Of a DNA stretch of 33,382 nt, positions 16,147 to 22,605 are shown in pieces. Every line of letters begins with the position of its first letter. The first letter of the stretch is position 1. Origin of the DNA: an uncultured Bacteroidales bacterium (GTDB taxonomy: Bacteria > Bacteroidota > Bacteroidia > Bacteroidales > P3); contig OMYR01000062.1 of assembly GCA_900315335.1 (NCBI GenBank), forward strand, positions 1-33,382, read 5' to 3'. Below the pieces are notes generated by a model. That model did no database searches, was not told where the DNA came from, and was given only the letters and a program-made list of their open reading frames with translations. The position numbers and the translations under genes are program-made.

Positions 16147-16497
16147 TTATCCTTCCAAAACAAGACTGACGCAATCCATTTGTCCTCCAACGGGTGGATT
16201 GAGTTTGCTTATCTTTAATTTTATATGTGTTATTTGCTTAAAATTGTCTTTTACACAATCTATTATTCTTCGTCCCACGTGTTCCAACAAATGCGACGGC
16301 ACAGCCATTTGTTCTTTGATAACGGCATAAACCTTTGAATAATCAACAGTGTCGGTAACGTTATCTGTTGTTTCGGCTTTCGTTGTATCGGCATCGAACC
16401 AAATACTGACAGAAAAACTTGTGCCTATCGCTTGTTCTTCTTTGAAGCAACCGTGATAGGCATAGAATTTCATATTTTCTATGGAAATTTGTGCCAT
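16147..16497 (-). CDS. folB: dihydroneopterin aldolase
   Basis: A 116-residue FolB, which cleaves 7,8-dihydroneopterin to 6-hydroxymethyl-dihydropterin in folate synthesis. The family pattern is clear: YAYHGCFKEEQAIGTSF near residue 12, the substrate-binding Glu in SHLLEHVGRRI (~68-78), and the catalytic Lys98 in ISKLNPPVGG. The frame extends to 16515 into pheS, but the ATG at 16497 (MAQISIENMKF) begins one base after the pheS stop codon and gives the normal family N-terminus. Translation is therefore probably coupled to pheS. Other folate genes are not adjacent, although a folate-cycle gene (5-formyl-THF cyclo-ligase) lies near 31 kb. Confidence 0.93.
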   Translation of the reverse strand: MAQISIENMKFYAYHGCFKEEQAIGTSFSVSIWFDADTTKAETTDNVTDTVDYSKVYAVIKEQMAVPSHLLEHVGRRIIDCVKDNFKQITHIKLKISKLNPPVGGQMDCVSLVLEG

Positions 16498-16498
16498 A

Positions 16499-17533
16499 TT
16501 AAATAGTAGAAGCAAATTGATTTAAGAAACGAACGTCATTTTCAAAATACTGACGCAAGTCTTTGACATCGTATTTCAACATTGCAATTCTCTCGACTCC
16601 CATACCGAAAGCAAAACCGGAATAAACATCAGGGTCAATACCGCTTGCCTTCAAAACATTCGGATCAACCATTCCGCAACCCAAGATTTCCAACCAACCG
16701 GTGTGTTTGCATATATTACAACCTTTACCCCCGCAAATAGTACAAGAAATATCCATTTCGGCACTCGGTTCCGTGAATGGGAAATACGAAGGACGCAAAC
16801 GTATCTGAGTACCTGCACCGAACATTTCCTTAACAAAGTAAAGAAGAGTTTGTTTCAAGTCGGCAAAACTTACACCTTTATCTATATACAATCCTTCAAC
16901 CTGATGAAAGATGCAATGAGCCCTTGCCGATATTGCTTCATTACGAAAAACTCTTCCCGGTGCGATAATACGAATCGGAGGTTGCGTATGCTCCATTGTT
17001 CTAACCTGAACCGAAGAAGTGTGAGTACGAAGCAAGATATTGTTTTGGTCTTCGCGATTTTCTACAAAGAATGTGTCTTGCATATCTCTTGCAGGGTGTT
17101 CCGGCGGGAAGTTAAGAGCAGAAAATACATGCCAATCGTCTTCGATTTCGGGACCTTCCGCAACCGTATATCCAAGATGAGAAAATATATCTATTATTTC
17201 TTTTCTTACGGTTGTTAAAGGATGAATGCTGCCAAGTGAAAGCAAATCGGCAGGCTTGGTCAAGTCTTCTTTCGGCTTTGACTCCTCTTGTTTTTGAGCC
17301 ATTGCCTCTCTAAGAGATTCTATTTTCTGCTGAATAGAGTTTTTCAATTCGTTTAGAATTGCACCAACATCTTTTTTCTGTTCATTAGGCAGTTCTTTGA
17401 ATTGAGCAAACAAATCATTTATCAGACCTTTCTTGCCCAAATACTCTATTCGTATCTTCTCCAACTCTTCTTTTGTTGAGGCTTTGAGTATTTTTATTTC
17501 TTCTAACTTTTGTTTTATGGTATCTTGTAACAT
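16499..17533 (-). CDS. pheS: phenylalanine-tRNA ligase alpha subunit
   Basis: A 344-residue alpha subunit of class II PheRS, which charges tRNA-Phe. The N-terminal coiled-coil (1-~85) binds tRNA. The catalytic core has motif 2 (HTQPPIRIIAPGRVFRNEA), the Phe-pocket segment FHQVEGLYID and motif 3 (GFAFGMGVERIAMLKY). Residues ~260-280 hold a four-cysteine insert (CTICGGKGCNICKHTGW) that looks like a zinc knuckle, found in many bacterial PheS. The beta subunit gene pheT is not adjacent, consistent with the split seen in many Bacteroidota. folB follows with one base between. Confidence 0.97.
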   Translation of the reverse strand: MLQDTIKQKLEEIKILKASTKEELEKIRIEYLGKKGLINDLFAQFKELPNEQKKDVGAILNELKNSIQQKIESLREAMAQKQEESKPKEDLTKPADLLSLGSIHPLTTVRKEIIDIFSHLGYTVAEGPEIEDDWHVFSALNFPPEHPARDMQDTFFVENREDQNNILLRTHTSSVQVRTMEHTQPPIRIIAPGRVFRNEAISARAHCIFHQVEGLYIDKGVSFADLKQTLLYFVKEMFGAGTQIRLRPSYFPFTEPSAEMDISCTICGGKGCNICKHTGWLEILGCGMVDPNVLKASGIDPDVYSGFAFGMGVERIAMLKYDVKDLRQYFENDVRFLNQFASTI

Positions 17534-17633
17534 ATATCAAAATATATCAATGTCGTTAAAATACTTTTTAATTGTTCGACAAACCGACAAATCGAATTAT
17601 ATTTATTCGCTATCAGCAAAAACTATCGTCTTA

Positions 17634-18335
17634 TTATTCGATAATTTTCACAGTCATACGAATATCTTCCAAAGGTCTGTCGTTTCTATCGGTCTTAACA
17701 GCTGCAATTTTGTCAATAACCTCTAAACCTTCCACAACTTGACCAAAAACAGTGTAATCTCCGTCAAGGAAAGGAACACCGCCTGTGGTGGTATAAGTAT
17801 CACGTTGAAGAGTAGAGAATTTCTTGCCCATACGCATTTCAAAGTTATCTAACTCGGCAGGAGTATAAACTTTACCTTGACAAATATAGAACTGACAAGC
17901 GGAAGAAGCCTTTTGTGGATTCATATCTCTTGCTGCGGCTAACGCTCCTTTCTTGTGAATAATGTTTTCATTAAATTCAGCCGGAACTCTATATCCCAAA
18001 TCGCCATTACCTAACATCTGTCCTTTCTTTGCAGTCTTACTGTTAGGGTCGCCGCCTTGAATCATAAATTCTTTAATAACTCTATGGAAAAGAGTTGAAT
18101 CTAAAACTCCGTCCTTTACAATCTTGATAAAATTGTCTCTGTGTTGTGGAGTTTCATTGTATAAAACCGCTTTCATATCTCCATAAGGAGTTGAAATAAG
18201 TACCATAGTCTGTTTTTCTTGTGTCATTGTATTCTGCGTATTTTCAGCCGTTTGAGAAGCTTTATTGGATTTACAGCCAACGAAAACCATACTTAGAACG
18301 GCAAATAAAGTTAAAATTTTTTTTGTACCTTTCAT
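17634..18335 (-). CDS. cyclophilin-type peptidyl-prolyl isomerase, lipoprotein
   Basis: A 233-residue lipoprotein with a cyclophilin domain, catalysing prolyl cis-trans isomerisation in the periplasm or on the outer membrane. The start MKGTKKILTLFAVLSMVFVG leads into a lipobox Cys. A Thr/Gln-rich spacer is followed by the cyclophilin fold from ~45, with FHRVIKEFMIQGGD (the catalytic Arg/Phe/Gln pattern), SSACQFYICQG and DYTVFGQVVEGLEVIDKIA. An insertion around YTPAELDNFEMRMGKKFSTL is typical of Bacteroidota members. The frame extends 12 residues upstream (to 18371), but the signal peptide favours 18335. It is divergent from a small lipoprotein gene whose promoter overlaps its upstream region. 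Confidence 0.93.
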   Translation of the reverse strand: MKGTKKILTLFAVLSMVFVGCKSNKASQTAENTQNTMTQEKQTMVLISTPYGDMKAVLYNETPQHRDNFIKIVKDGVLDSTLFHRVIKEFMIQGGDPNSKTAKKGQMLGNGDLGYRVPAEFNENIIHKKGALAAARDMNPQKASSACQFYICQGKVYTPAELDNFEMRMGKKFSTLQRDTYTTTGGVPFLDGDYTVFGQVVEGLEVIDKIAAVKTDRNDRPLEDIRMTVKIIE

Positions 18336-18343
18336 TTTTTTAT

Positions 18344-18351
18344 TATATTTG
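18344..18351 (+). promoter_or_regulatory. -7 element for the small lipoprotein gene
   Basis: TATATTTGCA matches TAnnTTTG, 66 bases before the + strand ATG at 18418 and only 8 bases from the divergent cyclophilin start. Confidence 0.45.
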
Positions 18352-18417
18352 CAAACTGATTTAACCACCATTGGTTTAACTTAATTTGAAAGTGCAATAT
18401 TACAAAAATTTTCTGTT

Positions 18418-18792
18418 ATGAAGAAGAATATTTTGAAAACTTTTGCGATGATAATGATTTTTTCTATCGCTATACCTTTTTTCAGTGGCTGCAACAAAGA
18501 TTTAGACGGTTGTGGTTTGACTGTTGTTGCCGTTGATGGTAATGATGTTTCGGAAGACGGACAATACAACACTCGTATACCGGAAGCAAAAATTCATATA
18601 GGCAAAAACAGTGGAAATATTACTCGTGATGGCGTAAGTGATGCTCACGGTGAAGCATATTTTTTCTTTGACAACGAAGCCATTTTCGATATTACAATAA
18701 CTTATGGCGAAGCCCCTGACACAAAAGTAGGTTCGGCAACCGTAAGATTAAAAGAAGGTCAAAAAATAAGAAAAGTAGTTCCTTTATATTAA
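18418..18792 (+). CDS. small lipoprotein of unknown function with a beta-sandwich-like domain
   Basis: A 124-residue protein. The signal MKKNILKTFAMIMIFSIAIP leads into FFSGC, a lipobox with Cys25. The mature part has the pattern of a short Ig-like or carboxypeptidase-regulatory-like fold: an IPEAKIHIGK strand, then GDVSDAHGEAYFFFDN-like 'fill-in of default values' wording seen in such domains (here VSDAHGEAYFFFDNEAIFDI), then SATVRLKEGQKI. No catalytic motif. I do not recognise the family. It is monocistronic, with a terminator hairpin at 18905-18942. A surface or periplasmic binding role is only a guess. Confidence 0.8.
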   Translation: MKKNILKTFAMIMIFSIAIPFFSGCNKDLDGCGLTVVAVDGNDVSEDGQYNTRIPEAKIHIGKNSGNITRDGVSDAHGEAYFFFDNEAIFDITITYGEAPDTKVGSATVRLKEGQKIRKVVPLY

Positions 18793-18904
18793 CATAATTC
18801 TTTGGCGAGAATTGTTTGCAAGACTTCGGTTATTGCAATGGTTGTGATTTGTTATCAAAACAAATTTCCAGCATCGCCATTCAAAACAAGGAAACATAAA
18901 TAAC

Positions 18905-18942
18905 AAAAGGAGAAAACGAATATCACTTTGTTCTCTCCTTTT
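18905..18942. terminator. bidirectional terminator between the small lipoprotein gene and recX
   Basis: AAAAGGAGA (18905-18913) and TCTCCTTTT (18934-18942) form a perfect 9-bp stem that extends inward by three more pairs after one mismatch. Flanking A and T runs let it work on either strand between these convergent genes. Confidence 0.75.
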
Positions 18943-18954
18943 ATTATTGTTTTT

Positions 18955-18995
18955 ATGTTTAACACTGAAAAATTTTTCTTTAACACTATTTTTTT
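18955..18995 (+). repeat. two TGTTTAACACT-family motifs between convergent genes
   Basis: ATGTTTAACACTG at 18955-18967 and TTTAACACTATTTTTTT at 18979-18995 lie in the same direction, 24 bases apart. They are immediately downstream of recX (its stop is at 19001-19003). Confidence 0.75.
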
Positions 18996-19000
18996 GATAT

Positions 19001-19477
19001 TTAATATAAATTATTTTGATTGAATATCTCTTCAATTAAATCGTTTTCAAAACCGTGCGAAGTCAAGAAATATTTCAACCGATACTTCTTTTGATATTCG
19101 TCCTCGACTTGTAAGGATTTCAGTTTCTTTTCAAATAAATATTGCAACACATTTCGGTATTCTTCCATATCTATTTGTTCAAATGCGGAGTTGATACAAG
19201 GGGCTTCTATCCCCTTTGCCAACAACATTCGTTTGATTTTGATTTTTCCCCAACGACTTTGTCGAATTTTGCTCACGGTATATAATTGTGCATATCTATC
19301 GTGATTGATATAATTTTCGTCAATCAACAAATCGATTATCTTTTCCGATTGCTGAACAGTCATTCCGTATTTCAAAAGATGAGATTTAACATCTTTTGCA
19401 CAACTTTCCTGCAAACTGCAATACCTTTTTGCGTAATCTATCCCTTCTTCGAGCGTTTCAAACCTTTTCTGCCCCAT
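19001..19477 (-). CDS. recX: regulatory protein RecX
   Basis: A 158-residue RecX, which binds RecA filaments and limits strand exchange. It is all-helical with three tandem three-helix units. Family signposts are YAKRYCSLQESCAKDVKSHL, IDLLIDENYINHDRYAQLYT (the ..DExx..DxxxA. pattern), a basic KIRQSRWGKIKIKRMLLAKG and the later KYRLKYFLTSHGFENDLI. Length is normal. recA is not adjacent. The gene ends against a pair of TGTTTAACACT repeats. Confidence 0.9.
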   Translation of the reverse strand: MGQKRFETLEEGIDYAKRYCSLQESCAKDVKSHLLKYGMTVQQSEKIIDLLIDENYINHDRYAQLYTVSKIRQSRWGKIKIKRMLLAKGIEAPCINSAFEQIDMEEYRNVLQYLFEKKLKSLQVEDEYQKKYRLKYFLTSHGFENDLIEEIFNQNNLY

Positions 19478-19598
19478 AAAAAATCAAGTTTTATGTTTTG
19501 GAAATCACTGCATGCCTTTCATAGGTGTGATGTCATTCCATTGTTTTTGCAAAATTAAAATAAATTTTCAAAAAACGCTTTATCAAACAAATATTTAA

Positions 19599-19606
19599 TA
19601 ATTTTG
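19599..19606 (+). promoter_or_regulatory. -7 element unusually close to the serpin-like gene start
   Basis: TAATTTTG is followed by CAAACT and then the ATG at 19613, a gap of six bases. With initiation normally about 5-8 bases after the -7 element, the mRNA would start at or next to the ATG and have no leader. Confidence 0.5.
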
Positions 19607-19612
19607 CAAACT

Positions 19613-20653
19613 ATGAAAACACACTTGAAATCATTTTACATAATCGTCCTTGCGGCATTCGTTTTATTTTCGTCTTGCAAAAAAGAAAAGAACAGTCTTT
19701 ACAGCATTTCCATATCGCCAAATGCTATGGTGGGTACTCCTGCCGAAGTTTTTTCGATAGGACAAATCAAAATGTTTCAAGCAAGCAACAATTTCATATC
19801 ACTTTTGATTGCCGACATTGCACAAGACACTTCAATACATAACTTTGCAATTGCTCCGACATATCTTTTGAACAATCTGCTTATAGATTCCACTCTTTTG
19901 TCTTGGCAAGAAAGTTTCGTCAAACATTATTCCCTTACTTCCTTATCACAAACACAAAGAAAGAAAACCGAAAACGATTTTTTGAATGCTGTCAAAGATA
20001 TAGATTCTTCGATAATCATCAACAGCGATATTGTTTTTGAAAACGATGAGACAATTAAAATTTCTCAGTCTTTTGAAAAGATATTAATGTATGAAGACAA
20101 TGCTCCGAACGATATTGATAATATTTTCACAACTTCCGAAAACCAAAAAACTCGTTTGGATTTCATAACCATAAGTTCGGATATTCGCACCTACATAACC
20201 GATATGGAGCAAACAATTGAACTTCCCATTGGCAACGGCAATTATATGCTTATGCTTATTCGTCCATTGAACCAATCGCTACGACAATACGCCAAAAACT
20301 TTACGGAAGAGAAATATTTTTCTTTAATAAACAATATGCAGGTGCGAAAAATCAATGTTTCTTTTCCTCTTATTAATATTAAAGATAGCACTATAATTCC
20401 TTTGCCGTCATATCACGAAGGCGACACAACAGTTACTTTCCCAAAGACGCTGTCAATTCTTTATTCGTTTTCACTTCAAAAAGCATCGCAAGCAGATTTG
20501 AACACAGCGGTAACACACAACCGCAACAAGAATATACTTAGCAACAACACCTCAGAACCTATTAAATTTTCCTCGCCATTTTTGTTTATCATAAGAGGTA
20601 AAAGTTCCAATTGGATTATGTTTTGCGGAGCATTTTGCAAACCTTTGGAATAA
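19613..20653 (+). CDS. serpin-like lipoprotein lacking the reactive-loop hinge
   Basis: A 346-residue lipoprotein (signal MKTHLKSFYIIVLAAFVLFS then SCKK, lipidated Cys). The body matches the serpin fold in order: an early NNFISLLIADIAQDTSIHNF plus APTYLLNNLL (helix A/B), INSDIVFENDETIKISQSF, then IELPIGNGNYMLMLIRPLN (the ELPY..MxxxLP strand), VRKINVSFPLINI, and finally SSPFLFIIRG and WIMFCGAFCKP (the C-terminal serpin signature). Compared with real serpins, the middle is about 50-60 residues short, and the hinge EEGTEAAAAT before the reactive loop is absent. It is therefore unlikely to inhibit proteases by the serpin trap. The ATG at 19613 is required for the signal peptide. It is convergent with an exosortase-family gene (7-base gap). 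Confidence 0.75.
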   Translation: MKTHLKSFYIIVLAAFVLFSSCKKEKNSLYSISISPNAMVGTPAEVFSIGQIKMFQASNNFISLLIADIAQDTSIHNFAIAPTYLLNNLLIDSTLLSWQESFVKHYSLTSLSQTQRKKTENDFLNAVKDIDSSIIINSDIVFENDETIKISQSFEKILMYEDNAPNDIDNIFTTSENQKTRLDFITISSDIRTYITDMEQTIELPIGNGNYMLMLIRPLNQSLRQYAKNFTEEKYFSLINNMQVRKINVSFPLINIKDSTIIPLPSYHEGDTTVTFPKTLSILYSFSLQKASQADLNTAVTHNRNKNILSNNTSEPIKFSSPFLFIIRGKSSNWIMFCGAFCKPLE

Positions 20654-20660
20654 TCCTTTT

Positions 20661-21284
20661 CTAACCTTGTGGTTTTGTTTTCTTTTGTCGTTTTGCCAAA
20701 TACTCAATCCAAACCAACCAAAGCATAAAAATAACCATGTACATCATCGGTCGGGCAATCCAATCGTGAATTGACTGAAAAATATCGGGATTTGCAGCAA
20801 ATACATAGGTCAAAACAAATATCCTTACCGCATTGAAAAACAATATAGACACACTTCCAATTAAGAAATACACACCTTTGCCCCACCACACGCCACGACA
20901 CAAAACCATTATCAGCAAAAATTGTAACAATTGCTTGACACCCGAACAATCAACGCTCACTTCCATAGTTGAAACGACGGATTTGTCACCGTTTGGTAAC
21001 AAGTCATAAAAATAATAAGTCGTTCCGCCAATGTAATACGATATATCGGTAAGATTTTTAAGCATAATGTTCGAACCTTTGAAGGCAATAATTTTGAAAA
21101 AATCATAAACATCATTGGTATATGCCCCGAAAATCCAAGCACTCATATCGCTCGTCCAATAGATAAAATGAAAAACTATTGTAGCGACCGACAACAAAGC
21201 AACATCTTTAATTATCGTTCGATTACTTTCATTTTTCCAAATATCTTTTACGTATGCTACTATTTTCTCAACCGCTTTAATCAA
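20661..21284 (-). CDS. exosortase/archaeosortase family membrane protease-transpeptidase
   Basis: A 207-residue polytopic membrane protein. Exosortases cut a C-terminal PEP-CTERM-like tail and attach the protein to a surface glycan or lipid. The three catalytic positions are in family order: Cys113 in VDCSGVKQLLQF, Arg154 in FFNAVRIFVLTY and His173 in SIHDW. Several hydrophobic helices surround them. The start is a TTG at 21284: the frame has an upstream stop and no earlier ATG, and a -7 element lies 32 bases upstream. Bacteroidota have several subtypes (XrtF, XrtN, XrtX, XrtY); I cannot assign one. No protein in this window has a recognisable PEP-CTERM-like tail. It is divergent from tatA. 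Confidence 0.85.
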   Translation of the reverse strand: MIKAVEKIVAYVKDIWKNESNRTIIKDVALLSVATIVFHFIYWTSDMSAWIFGAYTNDVYDFFKIIAFKGSNIMLKNLTDISYYIGGTTYYFYDLLPNGDKSVVSTMEVSVDCSGVKQLLQFLLIMVLCRGVWWGKGVYFLIGSVSILFFNAVRIFVLTYVFAANPDIFQSIHDWIARPMMYMVIFMLWLVWIEYLAKRQKKTKPQG

Positions 21285-21316
21285 TTTCTTATCAAAATAT
21301 ATTTAGGTACGAAGTG

Positions 21317-21324
21317 CAAAAATA
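21317..21324 (-). promoter_or_regulatory. -7 element for the exosortase gene
   Basis: The minus strand reads TATTTTTGCA, matching TAnnTTTG, 32 bases before the TTG start. Its position supports that unusual start codon. Confidence 0.45.
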
Positions 21325-21445
21325 ATGAAATTTTACATACTCATTATCTCAAAGCAATCATTTTACGCACTATCTTCTCAAAAGAAAACATCTGTATCTG
21401 CAACGTAATCACATTTCTAAGCAAGATGAATTTTTATAATCGTTA

Positions 21446-21477
21446 TTTGTGTAATTAATGGATTTTTTATAATTTTG
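21446..21477 (+). promoter_or_regulatory. tatA promoter, best consensus match in the window
   Basis: -33 TTTG at 21446-21449, 20-base spacer, and -7 TAATTTTG at 21470-21477, which is the Bacteroides consensus arrangement. The ATG of tatA is 37 bases after the -7 element. Confidence 0.8.
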
Positions 21478-21514
21478 CAGTCTACTAAGTTTTTAACCTA
21501 AAATATTTACGACA

Positions 21515-21691
21515 ATGAGAATAGGAATGCCTGAAATTTTATTGATAGCAGCAGTAGTTTTGTTGTTGTTCGGAGGAAAGAAAATACCGGAATTAATGAA
21601 AGGTCTCGGCAAGGGAGTAAAAAGTTTTAAGGACGGAATGAACGGAGAATTCGATTCCGAAGACAAAGACAAACTAAGCAAAAAAGAATAA
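21515..21691 (+). CDS. tatA: Sec-independent protein translocase subunit TatA
   Basis: A 58-residue TatA, the pore-forming subunit of the twin-arginine system that exports folded proteins. One N-terminal membrane helix ([20 protein letters not shown]) is followed by the amphipathic helix ([17 protein letters not shown]) and an acidic-basic tail ending KLSKKE. The FGGKKIPEL turn is diagnostic. No TatB is seen, as is normal for the minimal TatA-TatC systems of Bacteroidota. tatC follows 152 bases later across a block of inverted repeats. Confidence 0.95.
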   Translation: MRIGMPEILLIAAVVLLLFGGKKIPELMKGLGKGVKSFKDGMNGEFDSEDKDKLSKKE

Positions 21692-21704
21692 GTATTTTTG
21701 CAGA

Positions 21705-21789
21705 ACTGATGTTTAACATCAGTAAAATAGTGTTAAACATTAGCAAAATAGTATTTAACACTAATTCATCATTGTTAAACATCATTTTA
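21705..21789. repeat. TGTTTAACACT-family inverted-repeat block between tatA and tatC
   Basis: 21705-21723 is a palindrome with 9-base arms around one base (ACTGATGTTTAACATCAGT). TAGTGTTAAA (21728-21737) and TTTAACACTA (21754-21763) form a 10-bp stem. A further TGTTAAACATCATTTT follows at 21773. Together these are the densest copies of the element seen in the window. They could attenuate transcription or set tatA and tatC mRNA levels apart. Confidence 0.85.
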
Positions 21790-21843
21790 ATGGTATTTAA
21801 TTTTTTGAAAATCATATAAGGACTTCAAGCGTTTATTCGCCCA

Positions 21844-22596
21844 ATGAGTACAACAAATGATAACGAAACATTTTGGGAGCACCTTGACGATTTACGCTCT
21901 GTTATAATAAGGATAGGCGTTATAACGTTGGTGTTCGCCGTTGCAGCATTCTTTTTTAAGGATTGGCTGTTTAGTATTGTGTTTGCTCCAAAAAGTTCTT
22001 CGTTTATTACATACAAATTGCTCAAAGGAGATGAGTTTGATATTTTTTTAATGAATACCGAACTCACAGGTCAATTTATGATGCACTTAAAGGTATCGCT
22101 TGTTGCGGGAATTATTGCTGCTTCTCCGTATATTATTTACGAATTGTTCAAATTTATTTCGCCGGCATTGTATGCAAACGAGAAAAAATACTCTTCACAT
22201 ATTGTTTTTGCGGCGTATGTTATGTTTGTTTTGGGAGCGGTAGTGAATTATTTCTTGATATTTCCTTTGACGATAAGGTTCCTCGGCACATACGAGGTAA
22301 GTAATCAGGTGAGCAATATGCTTACACTTGGGTCTTATATGAATACATTGCTTATGATGACGTTAGTGTTTGGGATTTTGTTTGAAATACCTGTCGTGTC
22401 GTGGTTACTTGCCAAATTCGGGTTAATTAAATCCAAGTTTATGAAACGATACCGCCGACATGCCATCGTTGTCATTCTCATATTGGCAGCTATCGTAACA
22501 CCGACAAGTGATATATTCACTTTGACGATAGTATTCTTACCGATATGGTTGCTTTACGAAATATCGATAATTGTCGTAAAGAGAATAGAAAATTAA
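21844..22596 (+). CDS. tatC: Sec-independent protein translocase subunit TatC
   Basis: A 250-residue TatC, the receptor for twin-arginine signal peptides, with six membrane helices. The N-terminal FWEHLDDLRSVIIRI matches the conserved E-HL-ELR motif that contacts the signal peptide. SPYIIYELFKFISPALYANEK is the conserved cytoplasmic-loop and helix region, and AAIVTPTSDIFTLTIVFLP is the conserved C-terminal signature. The next gene starts 9 bases later, so tatC and the iron-sulfur protein gene are in one operon. It is preceded by the repeat block and depends on the tatA promoter unless a promoter lies inside that block. Confidence 0.96.
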   Translation: MSTTNDNETFWEHLDDLRSVIIRIGVITLVFAVAAFFFKDWLFSIVFAPKSSSFITYKLLKGDEFDIFLMNTELTGQFMMHLKVSLVAGIIAASPYIIYELFKFISPALYANEKKYSSHIVFAAYVMFVLGAVVNYFLIFPLTIRFLGTYEVSNQVSNMLTLGSYMNTLLMMTLVFGILFEIPVVSWLLAKFGLIKSKFMKRYRRHAIVVILILAAIVTPTSDIFTLTIVFLPIWLLYEISIIVVKRIEN

Positions 22597-22605
22597 GTTT
22601 AACCA

